This document shows positions 44,807 through 54,197 of a stretch of DNA of 64,000 nt, piece after piece. How positions within the stretch are numbered: position 1 is the stretch's first letter; every line of letters begins with the position of its first letter. Source of the DNA: Wenjunlia tyrosinilytica. Lineage in GTDB: Bacteria > Actinomycetota > Actinomycetes > Streptomycetales > Streptomycetaceae. The position numbers and the translations under genes were made by a program. Below the pieces are notes generated by a model, which was not told the DNA's origin, made no database searches, and was given only the letters and a program-made list of their open reading frames with translations. Where the stretch lies: contig NZ_BMMS01000034.1 in assembly GCF_014646055.1 (NCBI RefSeq), forward strand, positions 22,109 to 86,108, written 5' to 3'.

Positions 44807-47350
44807 GTGACCGACGCGGTAGGCGCGCATGACGCGTCGTCCCGGCACGCCCGCCGCAACGCCGGTCTGCAACCCGCCTCCGCGCCGGCCAGCTACACCG
44901 CCACGGGCACCCTCCTCGACACCCTCCGCGTCGCCGTCGTCATGCTCGACACCTCCGGGCGCATCGTCCTGTGGAGCCCGCCCGCCGAGGAGATGCTGGG
45001 CTGGGCGGGGGAGCACGTCGTAGGACGCCGTGTCGGCGCCTTCCTCGACACCCGCGACCCCGCCGACGGGTTCGCCCAGGGCAAGCAGGTGCGAGCCGCG
45101 ACCGTTCCCGTGCCGGGCGCCGGAGAGCGCATCCTCGCGCAACTGCTGCGCATCGGCCGGTGGAACGGCATCCTTCCGCTGCGCCACCGCGACGGGCGCA
45201 CCGTGCAGGTCGAGGCCCGTGCCAGCCTGCTCGTGGACGGCGACGGCAAGCCGTTCGTGCTCGCCTCCTTCGCCGAGACCAGCACCGTGCGCACGGTCGA
45301 GCACGACCTCGCGGTCCTGGACTCCCTCTTCGACACCTCACCGCTGGGCGTGGGCGTCTTCGACACCCAGCTGCGCTTCGTCCGGGTCAACGAGGCCCTC
45401 GCCCGGATGAACAACCTGCCGATGGAGGCGCACCTCGGCCGCACCGTCAAGGAGATCCTCGACGAGCCCACCGCCCAGGAGCTCACCATCCTCCAGCAGA
45501 ACGTGCTCAGGACCGGTGTCCCCGTCGTGGACCTGACCACGCTCGCCTCCGGCGGCGGAGGCTACCGCTCGGTCTCGTACCACCGGCTCGAGGACCGCAG
45601 CGGGAAGGTGCTCGGCATCAGCTGCACCGTCATGGACGCCACCGACCGCCACGCGGCCGCCGCCAACGTCGAGCGGGCCCGCCACCGCCTCGTCCTCCTC
45701 AACGACATCGGTGCCCGCCTCGCCGTGCACCTCGAGGTCCCCCGGATGGCGCAGGAGCTGGCGGAGGCCGTCGTCCCCCGCTTCAGCGACTACGCCGGGG
45801 TGATCCTGCTCCAGGACGTGGTCCGCGGCGGCGACCTCCCGAGGACCCCGCACACCCGGTTCACCCCGCTGGTGCAGCTCGGTGCCGCGGCCGCCGAGGA
45901 CAGCATCGCGGCGGAGCGCATGCTCGGCCTCGGCGAGCGGATGGCGTTCAGCGAGGAGTCCATCTTCGAGTGTGTGCTCCACACCGGCCTGCCCCAGCTC
46001 GTGGACTCCCGGGAAGCGCTCGCCGACACCACCTTCCCCGGCGACCCCCGGGTGCAGATCGCGATGGACCTCGGCATCCACTCCCTGATGGTGCTGCCGC
46101 TGCGGGCCCGCGGCATCGTCCTCGGGCTGCTCGTCATCAGCAGGGCCGGCTCCCGTGAGCCGTTCGACCGCGACGACCTCCAGCTCGCCATGGAGATCGC
46201 CGACCGCGCCGGAGGGTCGCTGGACAACGCCCGCCTCTACGCGCGTGAACGCGAAGGCGCGCTCATGCTCCAGCGCAGCCTGCTCCCGCAGACCGTCCCC
46301 AAACCCCTCGGGGTCCAACTGGCCTTCCGCTATGTGCCCGGCAGCAGCGGCACCGAGGTCGGCGGCGACTGGTTCGACGTGATCGCGCTCGCGGGCGGCC
46401 GGGTGGCGTTCGTCGTCGGCGACGTCATGGGCCACGGGCTGCGCGCCGCCGCCACCATGGGCCGGCTGAGCACCGCCGTGCGCACCCTCGCCCAGCTCGA
46501 CCTGCCGCCTGCCAAGCTGCTGAGCCACATCAACGACCTCGCGGACGACCTCGCGCACGGCCCGGACGAACCGCTCATGGCGACGTGCGTCTACGCCGTC
46601 TACGACCCCGCCACCCGCAAGGTCTGCGTCGCCAAGGCAGGGCACGTTCCCCCGCTCATCGTCGAACCCGGCCTCAACGGCAAGGTGCGCCAGGTCGAGA
46701 TGCCGTCCGGGGCGCCGCTCGGCGTGGGCGGGGTGGACTTCGAGGGCGTCGAGTTCGAGGTGTCCGACGGCGCCGTGCTCGTCCTCTACAGCGATGGGCT
46801 GGTCGAGAACCGCGGGGAGGACATCTCCGCCGGGATCGACCGCCTCATCGGTGTGCTCAACCGCCGCCATGCCGACCTCGAGGACGCCTGCGACGACATC
46901 CTCGCCCGGCTCGAGCCGGGCCACGAGCCCGACGACGTCGCGGTGGTCATGGCCCGGCTCGGCGGGCTGCCGCAGGGCACGGCGAGCGCGTGGACGTTCA
47001 CCGCGGATCCCACCGTCGTCTCCCGCGCCCGAAGGCTGGTGCGGCAGACCCTGCGCGAGTGGGAGCTGACGGCGCTCGACGACACCACGGTCCTGCTCGT
47101 CAGCGAGCTCATCACCAACAGCCTGCGGTACGCACGCGGCCCGATCGGACTGCGGATGGTACGCGGCTCCTCACTGCTCGTCGAGGTCTCCGACCCGCTG
47201 CCCGATCCCCCGCTGGAACGCCTGGTCGACACCACCGACGAGGGCGGCCGGGGGCTGCAACTGGTGGCCCACAGCTCCCGCCGGTGGGGTACCCGACACA
47301 CCCCGAACGGCAAGGTCGTGTGGTTCGAACTCGCCCTGCCGGGTAGCTGA
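44807..47350 (+). CDS. PAS/GAF sensor SpoIIE-type phosphatase with kinase-like domain
   Basis: 847 residues. Two PAS domains (about 35-145 and 165-285, each with a segment like LRVAVVMLDTSGRIVLW), a GAF domain (about 300-475), a PP2C/SpoIIE phosphatase (about 490-690; metal ligands in VGGDWFDV and GDVMGHGLRAA), and a C-terminal HATPase_c_2 domain (about 705-847) with LLVSELITNSLRYA and DEGGRGLQLV. Probably both phosphorylates and dephosphorylates STAS anti-anti-sigma partners in response to a ligand. GTG start. Its partner at 47496 has the same plan, so the two probably arose by duplication. Confidence 0.92.
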   Translation: MTDAVGAHDASSRHARRNAGLQPASAPASYTATGTLLDTLRVAVVMLDTSGRIVLWSPPAEEMLGWAGEHVVGRRVGAFLDTRDPADGFAQGKQVRAATVPVPGAGERILAQLLRIGRWNGILPLRHRDGRTVQVEARASLLVDGDGKPFVLASFAETSTVRTVEHDLAVLDSLFDTSPLGVGVFDTQLRFVRVNEALARMNNLPMEAHLGRTVKEILDEPTAQELTILQQNVLRTGVPVVDLTTLASGGGGYRSVSYHRLEDRSGKVLGISCTVMDATDRHAAAANVERARHRLVLLNDIGARLAVHLEVPRMAQELAEAVVPRFSDYAGVILLQDVVRGGDLPRTPHTRFTPLVQLGAAAAEDSIAAERMLGLGERMAFSEESIFECVLHTGLPQLVDSREALADTTFPGDPRVQIAMDLGIHSLMVLPLRARGIVLGLLVISRAGSREPFDRDDLQLAMEIADRAGGSLDNARLYAREREGALMLQRSLLPQTVPKPLGVQLAFRYVPGSSGTEVGGDWFDVIALAGGRVAFVVGDVMGHGLRAAATMGRLSTAVRTLAQLDLPPAKLLSHINDLADDLAHGPDEPLMATCVYAVYDPATRKVCVAKAGHVPPLIVEPGLNGKVRQVEMPSGAPLGVGGVDFEGVEFEVSDGAVLVLYSDGLVENRGEDISAGIDRLIGVLNRRHADLEDACDDILARLEPGHEPDDVAVVMARLGGLPQGTASAWTFTADPTVVSRARRLVRQTLREWELTALDDTTVLLVSELITNSLRYARGPIGLRMVRGSSLLVEVSDPLPDPPLERLVDTTDEGGRGLQLVAHSSRRWGTRHTPNGKVVWFELALPGS

Positions 47351-47415
47351 CCCAGGATCGGAGCGGTACTGCCGTCCACCGGCGCGTGCGACGAAATGAT
47401 GCTGTGATCGTCAAC

Positions 47416-47432
47416 ACCGTGCGACGCACGGT
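47416..47432. promoter_or_regulatory. inverted repeat upstream of second SpoIIE-type gene
   Basis: ACCGTGC-GAC-GCACGGT, perfect 7-bp arms. An AATACT at 47443-47448 may be the -10, placing this repeat over the -35 region. Differs in sequence from the repeat before the first phosphatase gene. Confidence 0.4.
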
Positions 47433-47495
47433 TGAAATGCTGAATACTCGGAGGCGGCCGGTTCCGGGTGGTGAGCTGCTGGAGGGGTCGGGTAC

Positions 47496-50150
47496 GTGAG
47501 CGACGACATGCCAGCGAGGGCAGAAATCTCCAACGCGAGCGCCACCAACGGCGCGCATCGGGGCTCCTGCGCGCCCGCGGAGAGGACGGAGGCCGCCTCT
47601 GACGAGGCGGCAGGCGAACAGCGCGTGCCCGCGTGGAGCACGATCCCGCCCGGGTCCATCTACGACTACCTTCGGGTGGCCTCGTTCTCGATCGGGCCCG
47701 ACGGGCGCGTGGACCAGTGGAGCGAGCGGGCCGCCGAGTTCTTCGGCATCACCGCCGAAGACGCCATCGGCAAGGATCCGCTCACCGTGTGCGTCCCCCG
47801 CGACCTGCGCGAGGACCAGGCCGACGCCTGGGAGCACATCCTCGACGGCCGTGAGTGGATAGGCATCGCGCCCTACCGCGACGCGGGCGGGCGCGAGGGG
47901 CTCGCCGAGATCTATGTGATGCCCGCCGACGACGGGGACCGCCGGCGCGGCGCCGTCTGCATAGCCGTGGACGTCCGTGTCCTGCGCGGCATAGAGACCG
48001 ACCTGGCAGCCTCGCAGGCGGTGCTGGGCGAGTCACCGATGGGCTTCTTCCTCTTCGACGCCTCCCTGAAGATGCTGCGGGTCAACGAGCGCTTCGCGTG
48101 CGCCTTCGGCAAATCGGCCGCGGACATGCGCGGCATCACCGTCCACGACCTGCTGCCGCGGGTCGAGGCCGACCGGCTGTCCACCGCGCTCGGCCAGGTC
48201 CTCGATTCCGGCAGCCCCGTCTTCGACATGCAGGTCGTCGGCACCGTGCCCACGCAGCCCGGGCGCCGCCGCTGGGCGCTGTCCCTGTTCCGCCTCCACA
48301 GCGGCGGCGGCCGCCCGATAGGCGTGGCGGGACTGGCCGTTGACGTCACCGGACGGCAGCGGGCCGAACGGGAGGCGGCCAACGCCCGCCGCAACCTCGC
48401 CCTCCTCAACGAGGCCGGGGCCCGCATAGGCAACTCCCTCGACCTCGAGACCACCGCCCGCGAGCTCCTGGCGGTCACCGTCCCCCACTTCTGCGACCTG
48501 GCCTCCGTCGACCTCTACCAGGCGCTCTTGACCGGTGACGACCTCGACGCCGTGGGCGGTGGCGCGAGCGAGGGCAGCGGAGAGCTGCGCCGGGTCGCGT
48601 TCGCCAGCGCCGTCTCGGACGGGCCCGTCTCCCTGGGCTGCGAGGCGCCGGGCGAGGAGGGGCCGGTCCAGGTCGGGGGTGTGCACCGCTACCCGTTCGC
48701 CTCCGCGTGCGCGAAGGCGCTGTCCACCGCGCAGACCAGGACCATCGGGGTGGGCGGCGGCTCGGAGAGCGAACTGGGCAATGTCGTCCAGTCCACGCTC
48801 GTCGTGCCGATGGTCGCCCGCGACACCGTGCTCGGCCTGGTGCAGTTCGCCCGCGCCAAGGGCAGCGAGCCTTTCGGCGACCGCGACACCGCGCTCGCCG
48901 AGGAACTCGCCTCGCGCGCCGCGGTCTGCATCGACAACGCCCGCCTGTACCGCCGTGAGCACGAGCGGGCCCTGATACTGCAGCGCAGCCTGCTGCCACC
49001 GGGCAACCCCGAGGCGGCCGGCCTCGACATCGCCTGCCGCTACCTTCCCGGAGCCGCCGCCACCGAGGTCGGCGGCGACTGGTTCGACGTGATCGAACTG
49101 CCCGGCCACCGCACCGCCCTGGTCGTCGGCGACGTCATGGGCCGAGGGCTGAGGGCCGCCGTCGCCATGGGCGAACTGCGCACCGCCGTGCGGACCTTGG
49201 CGCTGCTCGACCTCGAGCCGGCCGAGGTGCTGACCGCGCTGGACGAGATCGCCCGGGGCCTCGGTGAGCCCGGCGGAGGGCGCAGCCGCCGCACCAAGGC
49301 CAAGGAACGCGAGGGCGCCGACCTGTCCGAGGTGTACCTGGCCACGTGCGTCTACGCCGTCTACGACGCGGTCACCCGCCGCTGTACGTTCGCCAACGCC
49401 GGCCATCTGCCGCCCGTCCTGGTGCAGCCCGGCGAGCGCGCTCTCATGCTGGATGTGCCGCCCGGCATGCCGCTGGGCGTCGGCGGGGAGCCGTTCGAGG
49501 AGATAGACGTCGAACTGCCCAACGGAGCGCTGCTCGGCCTCTACACCGACGGCCTGGTCGAGTCCCGCCACCAGTCCCTCGACGACGGCCTCGCCGCCTT
49601 CCGCAGCGCGCTGGACGGCCAGCCCAGGACGCTCGAGGACACCTGCGACCATGTCCTGGCCACGCTCGACACCCACCACGGCGAGGACGACATCGCCCTG
49701 CTGATGGCCAGGATCCAGGCGCTGTCCGACGACGTGGTGGGCGACTGGACACTCCCGCCCTCACCCACGTCCGTGGCCCGCGCCCGTGAACTCTCCCGCG
49801 CCCGGCTGGGCGACTGGGGGCTGGACGGGCTCGTCGACACCACCGAGCTGCTGGTCAGCGAGCTGGTCACCAACGCCCTGCGGCACGGCGAGGGCGACAT
49901 CCGGCTGCGCCTCCTGCTGGACCGGACGCTGGTGTGCGAGGTGTGGGACGCGGGGCTGGTCCAGCCGCGCCGCCGCAGGGCCCGCGACACGGACGAGGGC
50001 GGGCGCGGACTGCAGCTGGTGAGCCTGCTCGCGGACGGCTGGGGGAGCCGGCGCACTCCGCTGGGGAAGACGGTCTGGTTCGAGCTGTCCCTGCCGGACG
50101 GCGACGCCCCGGCCCAGGACCCGGTGGACGCGCTGCTGAGCCTGTTCTGA
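47496..50150 (+). CDS. PAS/GAF sensor SpoIIE-type phosphatase with kinase-like domain
   Basis: 884 residues with the same order as its upstream neighbour: PAS (about 60-165), PAS (about 175-290), GAF (about 305-480), PP2C/SpoIIE (about 490-715; VGGDWFDV, GDVMGRGLRAA) and HATPase_c_2 (about 740-884; LLVSELVTNALRHG, DEGGRGLQLV). A charged insertion (SRRTKAKEREGAD) interrupts the phosphatase domain. GTG start with GGAGG upstream. Stops just before a very strong hairpin shared with the convergent sdhB gene. Confidence 0.92.
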   Translation: MSDDMPARAEISNASATNGAHRGSCAPAERTEAASDEAAGEQRVPAWSTIPPGSIYDYLRVASFSIGPDGRVDQWSERAAEFFGITAEDAIGKDPLTVCVPRDLREDQADAWEHILDGREWIGIAPYRDAGGREGLAEIYVMPADDGDRRRGAVCIAVDVRVLRGIETDLAASQAVLGESPMGFFLFDASLKMLRVNERFACAFGKSAADMRGITVHDLLPRVEADRLSTALGQVLDSGSPVFDMQVVGTVPTQPGRRRWALSLFRLHSGGGRPIGVAGLAVDVTGRQRAEREAANARRNLALLNEAGARIGNSLDLETTARELLAVTVPHFCDLASVDLYQALLTGDDLDAVGGGASEGSGELRRVAFASAVSDGPVSLGCEAPGEEGPVQVGGVHRYPFASACAKALSTAQTRTIGVGGGSESELGNVVQSTLVVPMVARDTVLGLVQFARAKGSEPFGDRDTALAEELASRAAVCIDNARLYRREHERALILQRSLLPPGNPEAAGLDIACRYLPGAAATEVGGDWFDVIELPGHRTALVVGDVMGRGLRAAVAMGELRTAVRTLALLDLEPAEVLTALDEIARGLGEPGGGRSRRTKAKEREGADLSEVYLATCVYAVYDAVTRRCTFANAGHLPPVLVQPGERALMLDVPPGMPLGVGGEPFEEIDVELPNGALLGLYTDGLVESRHQSLDDGLAAFRSALDGQPRTLEDTCDHVLATLDTHHGEDDIALLMARIQALSDDVVGDWTLPPSPTSVARARELSRARLGDWGLDGLVDTTELLVSELVTNALRHGEGDIRLRLLLDRTLVCEVWDAGLVQPRRRRARDTDEGGRGLQLVSLLADGWGSRRTPLGKTVWFELSLPDGDAPAQDPVDALLSLF

Positions 50151-50167
50151 ACGCCCTCGAACGACAT

Positions 50168-50210
50168 GTGAGGGAGCGCCCGGCCCCGCACGGGCCGGGC
50201 GCTCCCTCAC
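50168..50210. terminator. strong bidirectional hairpin
   Basis: A perfect 19-bp stem (50168-50186 with 50192-50210) and 5-nt loop between the phosphatase gene and the convergent succinate dehydrogenase operon. Confidence 0.85.
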
Positions 50211-50220
50211 GGATGCGCGC

Positions 50221-50988
50221 CTATCCCTCCCGGCGGCGGATCTTGTTGCCCAGCCAGACCAGCGGGTCGTACTTGCGGTCGGCAGCCCGTTCCTTCAGCG
50301 GGATGAGCGCATTGTCGGTGATCTTGATGTGCTCGGGGCAGACCTCGGTGCAGCACTTGGTGATGTTGCAGTAGCCGAGGCCGTGCTCCTCCTGCGCCGA
50401 GCGCTTGCGGTCCAGCCCCCGCTCCTCGGCGGCGTCCAGGGGATGCATGTCCAGCTCCGCGATGCGCATGAGGAACCGGGGCCCGGCGAAGACGGGCTTG
50501 TTCTCCTCGTGGTCGCGCACGACATGGCAGGTGTTCTGGCACAGGAAGCACTCGATGCACTTGCGGAACTCCTGCGAGCGACCCACGTCCTCCTGCATCA
50601 TCCGGTACTCACCCGGCGCCACCCCGGCCGGAGGGGCGAACGACGGGATCTCACGTGCCTTCGTGTAGTTGAAGGACACATCGGTCACCAGGTCCCGGAC
50701 GACCGGGAAGGCGCGCATCGGGGCGACCGTGATCGTCTCCGACTCGTCGAAGACCGACATCCGGGTCATGCACATCAGCCGCGGGCGGCCGTTGACCTCC
50801 GCGCTGCACGAACCGCACTTGCCCGCCTTGCAGTTCCACCGCACGGCCAGGTCGGACGCCTGGGTGGCCTGCAGCCGGTGGATGATGTCGAGGACGACCT
50901 CGCCCTCGTTCACCTCCACGTCGAAGTCGCGCAGTTCGCCGCTCTTGTCGTCGCCCCGCCACACCCTGAAGTGGGCTGTGTAGCTCAC
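50221..50988 (-). CDS. sdhB: succinate dehydrogenase iron-sulfur subunit (Sdh1-like)
   Basis: 255 residues. The N-terminal [2Fe-2S] domain has WNCKAGKCGSCSAEVNG and a later LMC. The C-terminal part has CIECFLCQNTCHV for [4Fe-4S] and CNITKCCTEVCPEHI for the [3Fe-4S]/[4Fe-4S] centres. Passes electrons from the flavoprotein to the membrane quinone site. ATG overlaps the stop of sdhA by 4 bp (ATGA), so translation is coupled. Last gene of the operon. Confidence 0.96.
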   Translation of the reverse strand: MSYTAHFRVWRGDDKSGELRDFDVEVNEGEVVLDIIHRLQATQASDLAVRWNCKAGKCGSCSAEVNGRPRLMCMTRMSVFDESETITVAPMRAFPVVRDLVTDVSFNYTKAREIPSFAPPAGVAPGEYRMMQEDVGRSQEFRKCIECFLCQNTCHVVRDHEENKPVFAGPRFLMRIAELDMHPLDAAEERGLDRKRSAQEEHGLGYCNITKCCTEVCPEHIKITDNALIPLKERAADRKYDPLVWLGNKIRRREG

Positions 50989-52958
50989 TGCGCAAGCTCC
51001 TCGTCCGTGAGGTACTTCAACAACTCGCCCTGCTCGAACAGGGCCAGCAGGTCAGGCCGGATCGGCGGGTTCTCCCGCCTGGTGAGCGAGATCTGCCCCG
51101 AGGCGGCGTCAGCGGTGCCGGCGAGGTCGCAGACGAGGTTGACGCGCCGCCATCGGCGGTCCATCTCGGGGTAGTCGTCGCGGGTGTGGCCGCCGCGGCT
51201 CTCGGAGCGCTCCAGAGCGGCCCTGGCCACGCACTCGGAGACGAGGAGCATATTGCGCAGGTCCAGCGCGAGGTGCCAGCCCGGATTGAACTGCCGGTGC
51301 CCCTCCACGCCGGCGCGGACGGCCTCCTGACGCAGCTTCGCCAGCCGCTCCAGCGCCTCTCCCATCTCCTCGGCCCGCCTGATGATGCCGACCAGGTCGT
51401 TCATCGTCTGCTGGAGGCGCTGATGGACGCTGTACGGGTTCTCCGGCAAAGTCCCGGCCGCCCCGTCGGCCTCCGGCACATGGAACGGGCTCAGCGCCTC
51501 GGCCGCCGCCGCGTCGACCTGCTGGGGCAGGATGCTCGGCCGCGCGTCCGCCAGCGAGGTGACATAGGTGGCGGCGTGCAGCCCGGCACGGCGGCCGAAG
51601 ACCAGCAGGTCGGACAGCGAGTTGCCGCCTAGCCGGTTCGACCCGTGCATACCGCCCGCGACCTCGCCCGCCGCGTAGAGACCGGTCACGCCCCTCGCCG
51701 CCGCGGTGTCGGGCTCGACGTCCACACCGCCCATGACGTAGTGGCAGGTGGGCCCGACCTCCATCGGCTCCGCCGTGATGTCGACGTCCGCCAGTTCCTT
51801 GAACTGGTGGTGCATCGACGGCAGCCGGCGTTTGATCTCCTCGGCGGGCATCCGGGTGGAGACGTCGAGGAAGACCCCGCCGTGCGGGCTGCCGCGCCCG
51901 GCCTTGACCTCGGAGTTGATGGCGCGGGCCACCTCGTCCCTGGGCAGCAGCTCGGGCGGCCTTCGGTGCTTCTCCGGATCGGTGTACCAGCCGTCCGCCT
52001 CTTCCTCGGACTGCGCGTACTGGTTCTTGAACACGTCCGGGACGTAGTCGAACATGAAGCGCTTGTTCTCGCTGTTGCGCAGCACCCCGCCGTCCCCGCG
52101 CACCGACTCGGTGACGAGGATGCCCTTCACCGACGGCGGCCAGACCATCCCGGTGGGGTGGAACTGCACGAACTCCATATTGATCAGCGAGGCACCGGCC
52201 AGCAGCGCCAGGGCGTGGCCGTCGCCCGTGTACTCCCAGGAGTTCGACGTCACCTTGAAGGACTTGCCGATACCGCCGGTGGCCAGCACCACCGCGGGCG
52301 CCTCCACGACGAAGAACCGGCCGCTCTCCCGGGCGTATCCGAAGACCCCGCTGACCCGGGCGCCGCCGCCGGGGGAAGCGCCCGCGGCGGGCCCGCCCTC
52401 GGGGGAGCCACCGCCGGGCTCGGTGAGCACCCGGGTGACCGTGCACTCCTGGAAGACCTTCAGCCGTGCCTCGAAGTCCCCGAACTCCCGCTCGTCCTCC
52501 TGCTGGAGGGAGACGATCTTCTGCTGGAGGGTGCGGATCAGCTCCAGCCCCGTGCGGTCGCCGACGTGCGCCAGGCGCGGGTACTCATGACCGCCGAAGT
52601 TGCGCTGGCTGATCCTCCCTTCCTTCGTGCGGTCGAACAGGGCTCCCCAGGTCTCCAGTTCCCATACCCGGTCCGGGGCCTCCTGCGCGTGCAGCTCGGC
52701 CATCCTCCAGTTGTTGAGGAACTTGCCCCCGCGCATGGTGTCCCGAAAGTGGACCTTCCAGTTGTCGCCCGCGTTGACGTTGCCCATGCTGGCCGCGATT
52801 CCGCCCTCGGCCATCACGGTGTGCGCCTTGCCGAACAGCGACTTGCAGATGACCGCCGTCCGCATGCCCTGCGCCCTGGCCTCGATCGCCGCGCGCAGGC
52901 CCGCACCGCCCGCCCCCACCACCACCACGTCGTACGTGTGGCGCTCCGCCTCCGTCAT
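50985..52958 (-). CDS. sdhA: succinate dehydrogenase/fumarate reductase flavoprotein
   Basis: 657 residues. FAD dinucleotide motif VVGAGGAGLRAA (13-24), covalent-FAD histidine H46 in KAHTVMAEGG, substrate segment QFHPTGMVWP and the C-terminal catalytic region with SNRLGGNSLSDLLVFG. Residues about 184-208 hold a Gly/Pro-rich insertion (GGGSPEGGPAAGASPGGG) absent from typical homologues. Oxidises succinate to fumarate, feeding the two fumarases of this window. ATG start, 15 bp after the membrane-anchor gene. Confidence 0.97.
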   Translation of the reverse strand: MTEAERHTYDVVVVGAGGAGLRAAIEARAQGMRTAVICKSLFGKAHTVMAEGGIAASMGNVNAGDNWKVHFRDTMRGGKFLNNWRMAELHAQEAPDRVWELETWGALFDRTKEGRISQRNFGGHEYPRLAHVGDRTGLELIRTLQQKIVSLQQEDEREFGDFEARLKVFQECTVTRVLTEPGGGSPEGGPAAGASPGGGARVSGVFGYARESGRFFVVEAPAVVLATGGIGKSFKVTSNSWEYTGDGHALALLAGASLINMEFVQFHPTGMVWPPSVKGILVTESVRGDGGVLRNSENKRFMFDYVPDVFKNQYAQSEEEADGWYTDPEKHRRPPELLPRDEVARAINSEVKAGRGSPHGGVFLDVSTRMPAEEIKRRLPSMHHQFKELADVDITAEPMEVGPTCHYVMGGVDVEPDTAAARGVTGLYAAGEVAGGMHGSNRLGGNSLSDLLVFGRRAGLHAATYVTSLADARPSILPQQVDAAAAEALSPFHVPEADGAAGTLPENPYSVHQRLQQTMNDLVGIIRRAEEMGEALERLAKLRQEAVRAGVEGHRQFNPGWHLALDLRNMLLVSECVARAALERSESRGGHTRDDYPEMDRRWRRVNLVCDLAGTADAASGQISLTRRENPPIRPDLLALFEQGELLKYLTDEELAQ

Positions 52959-52973
52959 TTCGCTCCTGGCTTT

Positions 52974-53849
52974 CTAGAAGAACCGCGGGTCGTCGAAGGC
53001 GCCGCTGGCGAGCAGGTACACATACAGGTCCGCCACCGCCACGCTGACCAGGGACGACCAGGCAAGGAGCATGTGGCGCTCGTTGAGCCTGCCCACCCAG
53101 CCCCACAGCCGGTAGCGCACGGGGTGCTTGGAGAAGTGCTTCAGCCGGCCGCCGACGATGTGCCGGCACGAGTGGCAGGAGACGGTGTAGGCCCAGATCA
53201 GGGCGATGTTCGCCCAGAGCACCAGGGTGCCCAGGCCCATGTGCCCCCACTCGCCGTCGGCGTCGCGGAAGGCGAGCACCGCGTCGAAGGTGAGGATCCC
53301 CGCCACCACGATCGCGAAGTAGAAGAAGTAGCGGTGGATGTTCTGCAGGATCAGCGGGAAGCGCGTCTCACCGGTGTAGCCACCGTGCGGCTCCGCCACC
53401 GCGCAGGCCGGGGGAGAGGCCCAGAACGACCGGTAGTAGGCCTTGCGGTAGTAGTAGCAGGTGAGCCGGAAGCCCAGCGGGAAGATCAGGATGATCAGCG
53501 CGGGGGACAGCTTCCACCAGTCGCCGAGCAGCTGCCAGTCGGCGCCGCCCTGCATGTCGACGCAGTTGGCCGCCAGACAGGGCGAGTAGAACGGTGAGAC
53601 GTACGGCGCCGCGTAGTAGTCGCCGTTGGCGAACGCGCGCCAGGTCGAGTAGACGATGAAGGCCAGCAGGCCCAGAGCCGTGACCAGCGGCGCGAGCCAC
53701 CAGCGGTCGGTCCGCAGGTGCTTGTCAGGGATGGCCGCGCGTCCCTGGGTGTGGATGCCGCCGCGGGTCGGGGCGGGGGACGCGCGTTGTGGTTCCACGT
53801 CATCGGCCGAACTGTCGGGGTCGGGTTGGATTTGGGTTCCGGTGGCCAA
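52974..53849 (-). CDS. succinate dehydrogenase membrane anchor (cytochrome b-like, Sdh1 type)
   Basis: 291 residues with five predicted membrane helices (about 48-70, 113-135, 165-190, 207-228, 257-280). The histidine/cysteine-rich segment VSCHSCRHIVGGRLKHFSKHP follows helix 4 and HRYFFYF starts helix 3; these histidines are candidate haem or quinone ligands. The arrangement anchor-sdhA-sdhB resembles the mycobacterial Sdh1 operon (Rv0249c-Rv0247c, recalled). First of the three dehydrogenase genes. ATG start; no signal peptide. Confidence 0.85.
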   Translation of the reverse strand: MATGTQIQPDPDSSADDVEPQRASPAPTRGGIHTQGRAAIPDKHLRTDRWWLAPLVTALGLLAFIVYSTWRAFANGDYYAAPYVSPFYSPCLAANCVDMQGGADWQLLGDWWKLSPALIILIFPLGFRLTCYYYRKAYYRSFWASPPACAVAEPHGGYTGETRFPLILQNIHRYFFYFAIVVAGILTFDAVLAFRDADGEWGHMGLGTLVLWANIALIWAYTVSCHSCRHIVGGRLKHFSKHPVRYRLWGWVGRLNERHMLLAWSSLVSVAVADLYVYLLASGAFDDPRFF

Positions 53850-53900
53850 AGGGGTCTCCGAGTGGGCGGGTGACCGGATGGGGAGTGGACCGGAGCCTCG

Positions 53901-54197
53901 TCAGGGAGCGTGCCCGTGGGGTGAGCCGAGGCCCTCGTCCTCACCGGGCCCCCACAAAGTGGGGTCGTAGGGGGCGTCGGGAATCGTGACCATGCCGGGC
54001 TCGGGCGGCGGCTTCGGGGCGCTGGGATCCGTGGAGGACTCCCTCAGCAGCGCCAGGCTCTCGCGCAGGTGCGCGGCGTCGCTCCGCACACGGCGCAGGT
54101 CCAGGCTGTCGCCGAGTTCGCCGGAGAGGCGGTTCACCGAACGGACGAGGTCGTCCAGCGTGCGCTGGACGTGGTTCAGGTCGTCGTGCAAGGACAT
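53901..54197 (-). CDS. small conserved protein upstream of sdh operon
   Basis: 98 residues. The N-terminal half is a predicted amphipathic coiled coil (DDLNHVQRTLDDLVRSVNRL, then SLDLRRVRSDAAHLRESLALL). The C-terminal half is Pro-rich and ends with TIPDAPYDPTLWGPGEDEG. ATG with GAGGA about 8 nt upstream. It lies 51 bp before the anchor gene on the same strand, the position of the small Rv0250c-type protein next to mycobacterial Sdh1 (recalled). An accessory or regulatory subunit is a reasonable guess, not shown. Confidence 0.75.
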   Translation of the reverse strand: MSLHDDLNHVQRTLDDLVRSVNRLSGELGDSLDLRRVRSDAAHLRESLALLRESSTDPSAPKPPPEPGMVTIPDAPYDPTLWGPGEDEGLGSPHGHAP

